A DNA stretch of 64,000 nt, taken from contig CAJOCQ010000005.1 of NCBI GenBank assembly GCA_905233135.1, forward strand, positions 41,083-105,082, read 5' to 3'. Positions 1-8,794 of the stretch are shown in pieces. A model generated the notes under the pieces. That model was not told the DNA's origin. It saw nothing but the letters and a program-made list of their open reading frames with translations, and did no database searches. The stretch is from an uncultured Selenomonadaceae bacterium (lineage in GTDB: Bacteria; Bacillota; Negativicutes; Selenomonadales; Selenomonadaceae). Each line of letters starts with the position of its first letter. The stretch's first letter is position 1. Made by a program: the position numbers and the translations under genes.

Positions 1-2
1 AC

Positions 3-638
3 TACTTTAAAGATTTGCAGTTATACATTCGCGCAGGAGAAGAAAAAGTTGACGAAATGCGCAATGTTACTTTGCCAAAACTTAAAACGCAAGCCGCGCA
101 GAAAAATGACCCTATGGCGGTTCAAGTTGTTGCAGATTTTGAACAGAGCGTTGACAGATTTGAAAAGAAAATTCACGACCTTAAACTCTCAAAAACTATT
201 GCAATTCAAACTGCGCCGCAAATTCGCCTCATTCAAAACAACGACAGAGTTTTAATTGACCGCGTTCAATCTGCAATTTATCATACAATTCCGCTTTGGA
301 AAAATCAAATGGTTATAGCGTTGGGTCTTACGCGGCAACAGGAAGTTATTCAAATGCAACGTGCGGTTAGCGATGCTACAAATGATTTATTGCGCCGTAA
401 CGCCGAAATGCTTAAACAAAATACTATTGACACCGCCAAAGAAAATGAACGCGGCATTGTCGATATTGACACAGTTAAAAAAGTCAACGAAGATTTAATT
501 TCCACGATTGAAGAAACGGTTAGGATTCAGCAGGAAGGCAGAGCCAAACGCGCCGCCGCCGAAAAGGAACTCGTTGCAATCGAAGGAAAACTCAAAGACG
601 CCCTTTTGAGAAATTCTAACAGAGTAGTTAATCAGTGA
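3..638 (+). CDS. TelA-family (toxic anion resistance) protein, 3' part
   Basis: The reading frame is open from the left edge, so the amino end is missing; about 211 residues remain. The protein is soluble, highly charged and mostly helical. Its segment around IQTAPQIRLIQNNDRVLIDRVQSAIYHT, followed by PLWKNQMVIALGL, is characteristic of the TelA/KlaA family (named for tellurite resistance, although the biochemical role is unclear). The last 60 residues look like coiled coil. The gene stops 7 bases before the ATG of the penicillin-binding protein and is probably co-transcribed with it, suggesting a cell-envelope stress role by context only. Family assignment is confident; function is not. Confidence 0.85.
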   Translation, partial: YFKDLQLYIRAGEEKVDEMRNVTLPKLKTQAAQKNDPMAVQVVADFEQSVDRFEKKIHDLKLSKTIAIQTAPQIRLIQNNDRVLIDRVQSAIYHTIPLWKNQMVIALGLTRQQEVIQMQRAVSDATNDLLRRNAEMLKQNTIDTAKENERGIVDIDTVKKVNEDLISTIEETVRIQQEGRAKRAAAEKELVAIEGKLKDALLRNSNRVVNQ

Positions 639-645
639 ATGACTG

Positions 646-2691
646 ATGGACAAAAAACGATTAAAACTGCAACTAAATATAATAAAACTTGTCGCCGCAA
701 TGCTCGTCGCAATTTTAATAATAATTTTTCGCTACGGTTGGTTGCAACTTGTACAGGGTACGGAACTTTCTGAAAGAATGCGCTATCAAGTCGGGCAAGA
801 TTATTTGGTTCAATCGCCGCGCGGCGCAATTCTTGACAGAAACGGCAGAGAATTGGCGGCAAGCACTATGACAAAGTCGCTGTTCATTGACCCGAATAAC
901 GTTGACCCCGAAAAAAAAGCGCAGCTTGCAAAGGATTTGGCTCCGCTTGTCGGCAAAACTGAAGACGATATTTTGAAACTTATTGACGTTGGCGGCGGCT
1001 TTGTTTGGGTAAAAAGGCGGCTTGACCAATCCGAATATGAAGCTATTCGCGCAATGATTAAGGAAAAAGAATACAGCACTTGCTTAAATTTCCTTGACGA
1101 GGCAAAACGCTATTACCCGAATGATGTTTTGGCGGCGAATGTTTTGGGATTTGTCGGCACTGACGATAAGGGCTTGGACGGTATCGAACAGGCTTTTGAC
1201 AAGTACATTAAAGGTGAAGTTACCGAATCTTTTTTGTATACTGACACGCGCGAAAGACCAATTTTGGAATCAATTTTTGACAGGCACGGCTATCAAGGCG
1301 ACAGGTGCAAAACTATTCAGCTTACGATTGACAGCGCAATTCAGTTTATAGTTGAACAAGAACTTGACCGCGCAATGGCTGAAAATAAACCCGTTGCCGT
1401 TACCTGCGTTGCAATAGATCCTAAAACGGGCGAAATTTTGGCAATGGCCAGCCGCCCGACTTACAATCCCAATCGTTTTTGGGATTATGACGATGAAGTT
1501 TGGAAAAATCGCGCAGTTTCTTTTGTGTACGAGCCGGGTTCTACTTTTAAAACTATAACGGCGGGTGCGGCGTTGCAAGAGGGAATTGTTTCACCGAATC
1601 AAATTTTTGTTGACCCCGGCTACGTTATGGTTAGCGGAATGCGTATTCAAAATTGGAATGGAGCAAGTTTCGGCACTGTAACATTTGCGGACGTTGTTAA
1701 ACAATCTTTGAATACGGGCTTTGCGCTGATAGGCTTGGAACTCGGCGGCGAAAGGCTTGTTAAGTACGCGCACCTTTTCGGCTTCGGTGACGTTACGGGA
1801 ATTGAATTGCCGGGCGAAGAGGCAGGGCTTTTATATTCGCCTGATGAAATGGTTGATTCAGATATTGCAACAATGGCTATCGGGCAAAGTATAGCGGTTA
1901 CGCCGCTGCAACTTGTACGCGCAATGAGTGCCGTTGCAAATGACGGCTTGTTATTGAAACCGCACATTGTCAAAAGTATCAAAAATGCCAACGGTACAAT
2001 TTATTCAGAAACGCAAGTTGAACCCTTGCGAAAAACGATTGACCCCGCAACCGATAAAACTTTGGTAGGATTATTGGAGCAAGTTGTAGCGACGGGCGGC
2101 GGGCAAAAAGCAAAAGTGCGCGGCTACCGCGTTGCAGGAAAAACAGGAACTGCGCAGAAAATCAGAGCAGACGGTACAGGATACGCGGAAGGCAGTTATA
2201 TTGCGTCATTTTGCGGCTTCGGTCCCGTTGAAAATCCGCGAATTGCACTTTTGGTAATGATTGACGATCCTTCGGGCGTGTTTTACGGCGGGCAAATTGC
2301 CGCGCCCGTTGCAGGCAGAATTTTTTCACAAGTTTTCAGATATTTGAGAATTGAGCCGAGCGACGCGCCGACAAATGAAGAAGAAGAAATTTCTGCTGAC
2401 GTTGGTGAAGGCGACAGCTCGGGCTCTTCCGCAATTACAACCTACACGCCGCCAAAAGTTGAAACGCCCGCGCCTGCCGCTGAAGAAGAAAATTATGAAG
2501 ATTCACAAGACAGCGCAGAAGTTGTTGTACCTGATTTTTACGGCAAAAGTATAAGGCAGGCGGCACGGCTTGCAAGTGATACGGGACTTTCTATTGAAAC
2601 AAGCGGTTCGGGCTTTGCAATTTCTCAAAGTATACCGCCCGGTGCAGTTGTGCCGCGCAGTTCCATTATTAAAATTGATTTTAGTCCCTAA
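646..2691 (+). CDS. Class B penicillin-binding protein with C-terminal PASTA domain (FtsI/SpoVD-like)
   Basis: Peptidoglycan DD-transpeptidase of 681 residues acting outside the membrane. A single membrane anchor lies at about residues 13-30, a dimerisation/pedestal region follows, and the transpeptidase domain carries the three penicillin-binding motifs: STFK (299-302, nucleophile Ser299), SLN (354-356) and KTG (499-501). A Pro/Glu-rich linker at about 565-620 leads into one PASTA domain (about 625-681). The combination of class B pedestal and PASTA tail fits division FtsI/PBP2x or sporulation SpoVD; the sequence alone does not separate them, and the usual rsmH-ftsL neighbours are not visible upstream. 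The ATG start follows the TelA-family stop by 7 bases. Confidence 0.92.
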   Translation: MDKKRLKLQLNIIKLVAAMLVAILIIIFRYGWLQLVQGTELSERMRYQVGQDYLVQSPRGAILDRNGRELAASTMTKSLFIDPNNVDPEKKAQLAKDLAPLVGKTEDDILKLIDVGGGFVWVKRRLDQSEYEAIRAMIKEKEYSTCLNFLDEAKRYYPNDVLAANVLGFVGTDDKGLDGIEQAFDKYIKGEVTESFLYTDTRERPILESIFDRHGYQGDRCKTIQLTIDSAIQFIVEQELDRAMAENKPVAVTCVAIDPKTGEILAMASRPTYNPNRFWDYDDEVWKNRAVSFVYEPGSTFKTITAGAALQEGIVSPNQIFVDPGYVMVSGMRIQNWNGASFGTVTFADVVKQSLNTGFALIGLELGGERLVKYAHLFGFGDVTGIELPGEEAGLLYSPDEMVDSDIATMAIGQSIAVTPLQLVRAMSAVANDGLLLKPHIVKSIKNANGTIYSETQVEPLRKTIDPATDKTLVGLLEQVVATGGGQKAKVRGYRVAGKTGTAQKIRADGTGYAEGSYIASFCGFGPVENPRIALLVMIDDPSGVFYGGQIAAPVAGRIFSQVFRYLRIEPSDAPTNEEEEISADVGEGDSSGSSAITTYTPPKVETPAPAAEEENYEDSQDSAEVVVPDFYGKSIRQAARLASDTGLSIETSGSGFAISQSIPPGAVVPRSSIIKIDFSP

Positions 2692-2731
2692 AATAAATTG
2701 ACGGTGTACATTATCAAAAAATTGGAAATAA

Positions 2732-2810
2732 AGGAAACAGTATACAGGAAACACGACACAGGGAATACAGATTCAATACACTGTCCCCTGTCAACTGTTT
2801 ACTGTTTCCT
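2732..2810. repeat. Imperfect inverted repeat between pbp and STAS gene
   Basis: Purine-rich left arm beginning AGGAAACAGTATACAGG and pyrimidine-rich right arm ending CTGTTTACTGTTTCCT can fold into a long imperfect hairpin. It lacks a clean terminal T-run, so it is not a textbook terminator. It resembles in style other spacer hairpins in the window (for example 22858-22965 and 63299-63372). Confidence 0.6.
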
Positions 2811-2876
2811 AAAATGTCGACTTGTTAAAAATATAAAATTTCTATAACGCTAAAATAAAATTAAGGAGAAATTTTT

Positions 2877-3212
2877 ATGGAAATCAAGCAACAACGCGAT
2901 GGCGAAAAATTAACTGTACAGCTGAAGGGCAGACTTGACGCCGTAACTGCAATTCAACTCGACAAGGAAATTTCAAAAATGCTTGAGGGCGTCAAAGATT
3001 TGACACTGGATTTTGCGAAGTTGGATTATATTGCGTCGGCGGGGCTGCGCATTTTGTTAAAGTTCCAAAAACGTATGAACATACCGCAGGGCAATTTCAA
3101 AATTATCAATGTCAATCGTGACGTACGCGAAGTTTTGGATATGACGGGCTTTTCTCGCCTTTTGACAATCGAAGAAACAGCCGCGCCCAAAAAACTTTCG
3201 TTTAACTTTTGA
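2877..3212 (+). CDS. STAS-domain anti-sigma factor antagonist (SpoIIAA/RsbV type)
   Basis: Single-domain 111-residue protein. The stretch KLDYIASAGLRILLKF (about residues 47-62) matches the STAS signature, with the serine after IA being the position phosphorylated by an RsbW/SpoIIAB kinase in the family. Such proteins bind an anti-sigma kinase when unphosphorylated and free the sigma factor. No partner kinase or sigma gene is adjacent, although the MATE fusion at 8795-10516 carries an RsbW-like domain. A good ribosome binding site (AAGGAGAAA) precedes the ATG. Confidence 0.88.
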   Translation: MEIKQQRDGEKLTVQLKGRLDAVTAIQLDKEISKMLEGVKDLTLDFAKLDYIASAGLRILLKFQKRMNIPQGNFKIINVNRDVREVLDMTGFSRLLTIEETAAPKKLSFNF

Positions 3213-3223
3213 GGGGGATTTTT

Positions 3224-3571
3224 ATGATAAAGGCACTTGAATTTGAGGGAAAATTTTTCCGCTCAAAGGTTCCTATTCCTTTTGTTGAAGATAATTTTTA
3301 TTTGCCGGCGAAAGTTTACATTGAGGGATATTTTCCCGCCGGTACGGTTTTTAAATTTCAAGAGGCAATTTGCAGCAAAAAAATTGACGTGTACAACGAT
3401 CAAGTTAATGATTATTGCCACGCCGTTTCGCTTTTGTACAGCAACAAATTCAAAGGCAATGAATCCGAAGACGAAGAGGACGAATACAAAGTTATTTTCC
3501 ACGTCGATTTGAGCGCGTTTTTCCTTTTGCTTGAACCGTTGAACGATGACGGAAATATTATCGAAATTTAA
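3224..3571 (+). CDS. Hypothetical protein downstream of STAS gene
   Basis: 115 residues, soluble, acidic in its second half (a run of Glu/Asp near residues 80-86). No domain recognised. The ATG at 3224 was chosen because GAGGGGG lies just upstream; an in-frame TTG at 3209 overlaps the stop of the STAS gene and has no binding site. The 12-base spacing and shared strand imply co-transcription with the STAS gene. Confidence 0.7.
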   Translation: MIKALEFEGKFFRSKVPIPFVEDNFYLPAKVYIEGYFPAGTVFKFQEAICSKKIDVYNDQVNDYCHAVSLLYSNKFKGNESEDEEDEYKVIFHVDLSAFFLLLEPLNDDGNIIEI

Positions 3572-3634
3572 CGCGCTGTAAGCCGCGCAGCAAAGTTTTT
3601 GAACCTGTTTGTATAGTTTTATATTAAAAAAATT

Positions 3635-3684
3635 AACCCCGCCTTAAAATCGATTTTTGAGCGTTTGAGGCGGGGTTTAAATTT
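3635..3684. terminator. Bidirectional terminator hairpin
   Basis: Perfect 10-bp arms AACCCCGCCT (3635-3644) and AGGCGGGGTT (3668-3677), flanked by A-rich sequence on the left and T-rich on the right. It sits between convergent genes and can end transcription from both sides. Confidence 0.85.
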
Positions 3685-3692
3685 TTGCAATT

Positions 3693-4826
3693 TTAAATTT
3701 GGTTAAACCATTCCGAAAAATTTTGTTCTTTTGTGAAGTCAATCAATTCGCCAATTTTCGGCGTTAAAAGTTTATAGCTTTTATTGGAACTTTCAGCGGT
3801 CAAATCTTTGTAGGGCGCGTTCCATTCGTGCCGCGCCAATGCAAATTTTCCGCCGTGAATCGGTATGACGTTTTGCGCGTGAATATCTTCGGCGGCGGAT
3901 GCAGTTTCATTCGGCAAGCAGTGAATAGCGTGCCACGCCTTGTTATATTGCCCGTTTTCCAAAAAAGCGAAGTCGAAACTTTTAAAGGCTTCGCCAATTT
4001 TTTTGAAGTGGTTGCTGTAGCCGCCGTCGCCGCTGCAAAAAATTTTTCTGCGCGGCGTGATAAATGCAAACGCGCACCATTCGGTTGGATTAGGTTTCAA
4101 CATTCGCCCCGAAAAATGCTGACTCGTCAAAATGTGCGCCGTCAATTCGTTGCCAATTTCAATTTCGGAATCCCAATCTTCTTCGATAATTTTTTCAGGC
4201 GAAAATCCCCAATGCTCCAAATGTTCGCCGACGCCCAAAGGACAAAGTACAGCTTTAATTTTCGGCTTCAAAGCCATAACCGAAGGATAATCCAAATGGT
4301 CCCAATGGTCGTGAGTTATCGCCAAAATATCAATTTCGGGAAAATCTTCAGCCGTATAAATGTTGCTGCCTTCAAAGGCGCGATTTATAAAAAATATCGG
4401 CGAAGCGTACGAACTGAAAACGGGGTCAAGCAAAATTCTTTTCCCTGCAAGCTGTAAGTAAATCGTTGAATGTCCCATCCAAACTGCGCAATCTAAATCT
4501 TGCGGTAATTCTTTTAAATTTGTTTTGACGCTTGGAATTGGATGCGGCGGCGTCAAGCCCGTTTTATCACCGAATACAAATTTCAACGTTGCAACGATTC
4601 TGTTTTCTTTTTCGGCGTCATCTTCAGACATAACTTGGACGGGCGTCAAGCATTCAAAATGGTCTGTAAAATAATGCGGCGAATTTAAAATTTTTTCTAA
4701 TCTGTTGCCGCTCGGCAACTTCCCAAATTCAGGGCGATTGACATAATAAAAAATTCCGCCGCCGCTTAACGCCGCCAAGCCTGCCGCGCCGATTAAGCCG
4801 TTGCGAATAAAAGTTCTGCGGTTCAT
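3693..4826 (-). CDS. Metallo-beta-lactamase-fold hydrolase, UlaG/NAPE-PLD-like
   Basis: 377-residue protein with an amino-terminal signal or anchor: RRTFIRN followed by a hydrophobic stretch to about residue 28 resembles a Tat-type signal. The metal-binding motif HDHWDH is at 172-177, preceded by GHS near 118-120 and DPVFS near 134-138; later ligands are seen in SQHFSGR, the GDGG segment and PIHGGKF. This layout matches the family containing UlaG and N-acyl-phosphatidylethanolamine phospholipase D. The substrate cannot be read from sequence. It is monocistronic, between a bidirectional terminator and a repeat element. Confidence 0.87.
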   Translation of the reverse strand: MNRRTFIRNGLIGAAGLAALSGGGIFYYVNRPEFGKLPSGNRLEKILNSPHYFTDHFECLTPVQVMSEDDAEKENRIVATLKFVFGDKTGLTPPHPIPSVKTNLKELPQDLDCAVWMGHSTIYLQLAGKRILLDPVFSSYASPIFFINRAFEGSNIYTAEDFPEIDILAITHDHWDHLDYPSVMALKPKIKAVLCPLGVGEHLEHWGFSPEKIIEEDWDSEIEIGNELTAHILTSQHFSGRMLKPNPTEWCAFAFITPRRKIFCSGDGGYSNHFKKIGEAFKSFDFAFLENGQYNKAWHAIHCLPNETASAAEDIHAQNVIPIHGGKFALARHEWNAPYKDLTAESSNKSYKLLTPKIGELIDFTKEQNFSEWFNQI

Positions 4827-4894
4827 TGGGTACTCCTTAAAATTTTTTTATGTAGTTGTTTTTCAAAAGACACCTTTTTTAGGGATTAGTAAAG

Positions 4895-5175
4895 GGGGCG
4901 CACAGGACGTGCGCCCCGTAACACCTCGCGCAGGACGCGCGGCACTTGCTGTTTGCTGAAAGAAAAGTGCAACCTGTTAATGCTTGTAACTTCCGCCCGT
5001 CACTAAGCCGCAGCCTTGCCTTTTGTTGGAGCGTGGAAAAAAGTAGAGGCCCCAAAGGGGGCCACCTGTTACTACGTGCGTACAGTATCCGAGCGGCACT
5101 GACGGGCGATAAAAGCACTTTTCTTTGGTTCTTTCTTTTTTGCTTCGGAAAAAGAAAGAACATTTATTAGAAAAA
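4895..5175 (+). repeat. Dispersed terminal-inverted-repeat element, copy 1
   Basis: Core 4993-5108 starts CCGCCCGTCA and ends TGACGGGCG, forming inverted ends. Inside are the conserved GTAGAGGCCCCAAAGGGG hairpin block (5043-5060), GTTACTA, GCGTAC and CCGAGCGGCAC. The core is followed by a hairpin of GTTCTTTC and GAAAGAAC arms (5130-5160) and preceded by a perfect GGGGCGCAC/GTGCGCCCC stem (4895-4917). The same core occurs at 19180-19297 (inverted), 26830-26946 and 32413-32529, with an internally deleted form at 35161-35237. Open frames across it are repeat by-products. This element fills the 382-base gap here. Confidence 0.85.
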
Positions 5176-5208
5176 TTTAATCTTAAAAAGATTACGTAAA
5201 AAAAACTA

Positions 5209-6192
5209 TTACCGCTTGCCAATATCTCGTTCAGTGTACACGCCGTGCCGGTAAATCATTTTTTCGCCGTTAAATTCGTCAATCAGATAAATCGGGCGGT
5301 TTTTAGTTTCGTGAAAAATTTGGCTCAAATATTCGCCGATTATCCCCAACGCCAAAAGTTGCATACCGCCCAAAAATAAAATCACTGTCATTAAAGTCGG
5401 ATAACCTGCAACAGGTTCGCCGTAAATCAACGCCATTAAAATTACAAAAACCATATACGCCATTGCGCCAAATGAAACCGTCATTCCCAAAAATGTCATC
5501 AAATGCAACGGCGCGGTTGTAAAGCTCGTCATTCCCTTTATTGCCAAGTTGAAAAGTGCAACGTAATTCCAGGTTGTTGTCCCTGCAACACGCTCCTGCA
5601 CTTCAAACGGAATTTCAATTTTCTTGTAGCCTACCCAAGTAAAGAGACCCTTTGTAAAACGTTGGTTTTCGCGCATTAACCGTAACGCCTCAACGCAGCG
5701 TTTATCCAATAATCGAAAGTCGCCAACATTTCTTTGCAATTCGTAGGAAGTACTGAACTTTTTCATAATTGCATAAAAAATATTTGCGCAGGTACGTTTT
5801 ATAAAAGTTTCGCCCGCCCTGTCAATTCTTTTGCCGCAAACGTCATCGTAACCTTGCCGCCAATAATTTACCATTTCGGGAATTTTTGACGCGGGGTGTT
5901 GTAAATCTGCGTCCATAATAATTACCGCGTCGCCTTCCGCGTAGTCAATCCCCGCCATCATTGCGGATTCTTTGCCGAAATTTCGGGAAAAACTCAAATA
6001 GGAAACATTTGGGTATTTTTTCGCAAGTGTGCGCAGTTTTTCCAATGTATTATCGCGGCTTCCGTCATTTATAAACAAATAATTAAATTCGCAGTCGGGA
6101 ATTTTTTCAACGTGTTTTTGAACTTCGGGGTAAAAAAAATCTATTCCCGCCTCTTCGTTGTAACAGGGCACAATAATTGTAATTTTATCCAT
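5209..6192 (-). CDS. Family 2 membrane glycosyltransferase (polyprenyl-phosphate glycosyltransferase, GtrB/DPM-like)
   Basis: 327 residues. The GT-A domain shows VPCYNEE (8-14), INDGSRDNT (41-49) and the metal-binding MDADLQHP (93-100); two hydrophobic segments near residues 230-290 anchor it. This architecture is that of enzymes that transfer a sugar from a nucleotide donor to a polyprenyl phosphate at the inner membrane face. It is the last gene of a tight minus-strand operon (9 bases after the preceding condensation-domain gene), so the lipid-linked sugar may serve whatever that operon makes or modifies; this is inference. Confidence 0.88.
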   Translation of the reverse strand: MDKITIIVPCYNEEAGIDFFYPEVQKHVEKIPDCEFNYLFINDGSRDNTLEKLRTLAKKYPNVSYLSFSRNFGKESAMMAGIDYAEGDAVIIMDADLQHPASKIPEMVNYWRQGYDDVCGKRIDRAGETFIKRTCANIFYAIMKKFSTSYELQRNVGDFRLLDKRCVEALRLMRENQRFTKGLFTWVGYKKIEIPFEVQERVAGTTTWNYVALFNLAIKGMTSFTTAPLHLMTFLGMTVSFGAMAYMVFVILMALIYGEPVAGYPTLMTVILFLGGMQLLALGIIGEYLSQIFHETKNRPIYLIDEFNGEKMIYRHGVYTERDIGKR

Positions 6193-6201
6193 AAAAATTC
6201 T

Positions 6202-7449
6202 TCACCAAATCTTTGAAATTAAAATATTTTCGTCCTGCAACTGCAAAACAATTTTATGAAAAGTATCTGCGAAATTTTTCATAGCGGCTTCAGAATATCT
6301 GCTTGCGTCGCAGTCCAAGAACAAATAATAATTCCCCTCGTCAGTCAGATTAACTTCAATGTCAAGCGAATTTTCAACGGCGGCAAATTCATTCTGCGGC
6401 ATTTCTACCGGCTCAAATTCTTGCCCTGCAACCGACAGCGAATAAATTTTTTTCTGAAAAATAAAAGTTGCGCAATCGTCCTGCAAGCCGCTTTCATAAA
6501 TTTTGCCCAAGCTGTGATGATAATTGAAACTCAAATTAATTTTTTCTGCAAGCCCTTCCAAAAATTCTTCAACGGTAATATCTTTCTCAAAATTCCAGCT
6601 TATCGGAAATTGTTCAATCATAACACCAACCAATCGGCGTTCCTGCGCATTGTAGCGTCCGTTATGCAGCCAACTCATTACCGAACTTTTCGCGCCCGAA
6701 ATTTTAGCAAGCGTCAACATTGACGCGGCAAGAAAGAAAATATGTTCGGTATGTTTCTTGCCGTGAAAAAATTCTGAGTTGATATTTTGCAAATTTAATG
6801 TAACTGTTTCCTGCTCCAACTTTGGAACATTTTCGGCAACATCAATCGGCGGCAAATGTTTTTTCGGGTCGAAGTCCTTCAGCATTTCGTAAAAAAAGTT
6901 ATAGCCTTCGCTCAAATCGCCCTGCAAAATTTTCGCTTCTTCCAAAATATAATCAGAATACTTTAAAGGCGTGCGGGTAATTTTTTTGCCCTTGTAGCGC
7001 ATATCAACTTCACGCCAAAAAAGCATTTGCCACGCCATACCGTCCAAAATTGCGTGGTAGCCGTCGCCATAAAAATATTTCGCAGTCGGCGTTTCAAAAA
7101 TGTACATTCGGTACAGCGGCTTATTCATAATTTCAAAGGGTACGGTAAAATATTTTTTGCGCTGTTCAAATTCTTCGTCAGAAACTTTTTCAACAAAGAC
7201 AAAAGAAATTTCACCGTCAAAACGTTGGCAAAGTTCATTAGTTTCGGGATTAATTACGAAACGGCAACGCGCCATATCATAACTTTTTAAACTGTCGTTG
7301 ATACACTGCGCGAGGCGTTCCAAATCAAAATCCTGCGGCAACTTGAAACAAACGCGAATATTCATCATTGTAGATTTAGCTCTATTGAAGTGCGAATTAA
7401 CCAGCCAACGCTGAATAGCGCGCAGCGGGTAATAACCGTTATTTTCCAT
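6202..7449 (-). CDS. Stand-alone condensation-domain protein (second of a pair)
   Basis: 415 residues, similar along its length to the product of 7462-8781. The segment YHAILDG (131-137) is the HHxxxDG active-site motif of the chloramphenicol-acetyltransferase/condensation superfamily: the second, catalytic His (132), Asp136 and Gly137 are kept while the first His is Tyr. No carrier-protein, adenylation or thioesterase domain is attached. Known relatives include NRPS condensation domains and PapA-type acyltransferases that join an acyl group to an alcohol or amine. The gene starts 12 bases after its paralogue. Confidence 0.8.
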   Translation of the reverse strand: MENNGYYPLRAIQRWLVNSHFNRAKSTMMNIRVCFKLPQDFDLERLAQCINDSLKSYDMARCRFVINPETNELCQRFDGEISFVFVEKVSDEEFEQRKKYFTVPFEIMNKPLYRMYIFETPTAKYFYGDGYHAILDGMAWQMLFWREVDMRYKGKKITRTPLKYSDYILEEAKILQGDLSEGYNFFYEMLKDFDPKKHLPPIDVAENVPKLEQETVTLNLQNINSEFFHGKKHTEHIFFLAASMLTLAKISGAKSSVMSWLHNGRYNAQERRLVGVMIEQFPISWNFEKDITVEEFLEGLAEKINLSFNYHHSLGKIYESGLQDDCATFIFQKKIYSLSVAGQEFEPVEMPQNEFAAVENSLDIEVNLTDEGNYYLFLDCDASRYSEAAMKNFADTFHKIVLQLQDENILISKIW

Positions 7450-7461
7450 TTTAAAAGACTC

Positions 7462-8781
7462 CTATAAAATATCAGAAATTAAAATATTTTCGTCTTGCAA
7501 CTGCAAAATAATTTCGTCAATCACGGCGGCGAAATTTTTAATTGCGTTTTCAGAATAAATGCTTGCGTCGTAGCTGTATTCAATTAAATAAGTTCCTTCG
7601 TCGGTAAGATTAACTTCAACATCTAAAGCATTTTCGGAGACTGACCATTCATTGAGGGGAATTTCAATATTTTCTGCAGGATAACCACCTAAAGTTAAAT
7701 TATTAAGTGCGCCGAGTGTCTTTTTCTGAAAAGCAAAAGTCGGGCAAATATCTTTTTCGCTGTTGTAAGCCGTGCTTAAACTTTTGCGATATTTAAAGCC
7801 GGTATTAACTTTTTCGTCAATGGATTTAAATAAATTTTCAACGCTCATATTTTCTTCAAATTCGCAACAAATAGGATATTGTTCAAGCATTGCGCCCATT
7901 AAGCGGAGTTCTTGCATTGTGTAGCGTCCGTTGTGTACCCAGTCCATTATTGAACTTTTTGAGCCTGCCAATTTTGCTATTGCAAGCATAGTCGCTGCAA
8001 GAAAGAAATTAAATTCTTTTTTCTTTGTTGCCAAAAAATATTTTTCTGTAATATTTTTGACGGGGATAATAATGCTGCCGCTTTTCCAATCAGTTTCTAA
8101 AGTTGCAATTTTTTCGTTATTGCCATCAAGCAAATCAGCGGGGAAATAATGTTTGTTTTCGTCAAATTTATCAAGAATATCAAGCCAATATTTACTGCCC
8201 GCGTCAAATTCTTCTTTGGAAATTTTCATATCTTCCAAAATATAATCCGCGTAACTTACAGGCGTACGAGAAATTTTTTTGCCTTTATAACGTAAATCTA
8301 CTTCTTTGACAAAAAGTATACATATTGCCGTGCCGTCCAAAATTGCGTGGTAAAAATCACAATACAAATATTTTGCAGTCGGCGTCTCAAACAAATAAAT
8401 TCTGTACAGCGGCTTATTAAATAATTCGTAGGGTTGCATTAAAGTTTTTTTGCGGCGTTCAAATTCTTCGTCAGAAAGTTTTTCAATTTTGGCGGGGATA
8501 ATTTCGCCGTCGAAACGTTGGCAAATATCATTGGTTTCAGGGTGAAAAACCAATCTGCAGCGGAAAATGTCATAGTTATTTAAAGTGTCGTTTATAGCCT
8601 GCGCGAAGCGGTTTAAATCAATCTTCGGCGACAATTTAAATAATGCGCCAATATTCATCATTGTAGATTTCGTTTTATAAAATTGAGAATCAACCATCCA
8701 AAGTTGCATTGGGCGCAGCGGATAATAGCCGCGCGTCCTTAAGGCGTCATTAATAATTCTGTCGTTGTAGTTGTCTTCCAT
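7462..8781 (-). CDS. Stand-alone condensation-domain protein (first of a pair)
   Basis: 439 residues with YHAILDG at 144-150 (catalytic His145, Asp149). It shares with the neighbouring gene the opening RGYYPLRPMQLWMVDSQF-like block, the ICQRFDGE block, the LDVEVNLTDEG block and a near-identical tail ending LQLQDENILIS, so the two arose by duplication. Both keep the catalytic His, so both could be active acyltransferases or peptide-bond-forming enzymes. It begins 13 bases after the MATE fusion gene with an AAGGAGG site. Natural substrate unknown. Confidence 0.8.
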   Translation of the reverse strand: MEDNYNDRIINDALRTRGYYPLRPMQLWMVDSQFYKTKSTMMNIGALFKLSPKIDLNRFAQAINDTLNNYDIFRCRLVFHPETNDICQRFDGEIIPAKIEKLSDEEFERRKKTLMQPYELFNKPLYRIYLFETPTAKYLYCDFYHAILDGTAICILFVKEVDLRYKGKKISRTPVSYADYILEDMKISKEEFDAGSKYWLDILDKFDENKHYFPADLLDGNNEKIATLETDWKSGSIIIPVKNITEKYFLATKKKEFNFFLAATMLAIAKLAGSKSSIMDWVHNGRYTMQELRLMGAMLEQYPICCEFEENMSVENLFKSIDEKVNTGFKYRKSLSTAYNSEKDICPTFAFQKKTLGALNNLTLGGYPAENIEIPLNEWSVSENALDVEVNLTDEGTYLIEYSYDASIYSENAIKNFAAVIDEIILQLQDENILISDIL

Positions 8782-8794
8782 TTTTATTTCCTCC

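Noticed and set aside
3828..4457. 209-residue plus-strand frame
   Set aside because: Lies wholly opposite the metallo-beta-lactamase-fold gene, with no binding site and no recognisable domain.
4879..5222. Open frames across the repeat at 4.9-5.2 kb, 26.7-27 kb and 32.4-32.6 kb
   Set aside because: They have no ribosome sites, occur on several strands and frames, and follow the dispersed element; judged by-products.
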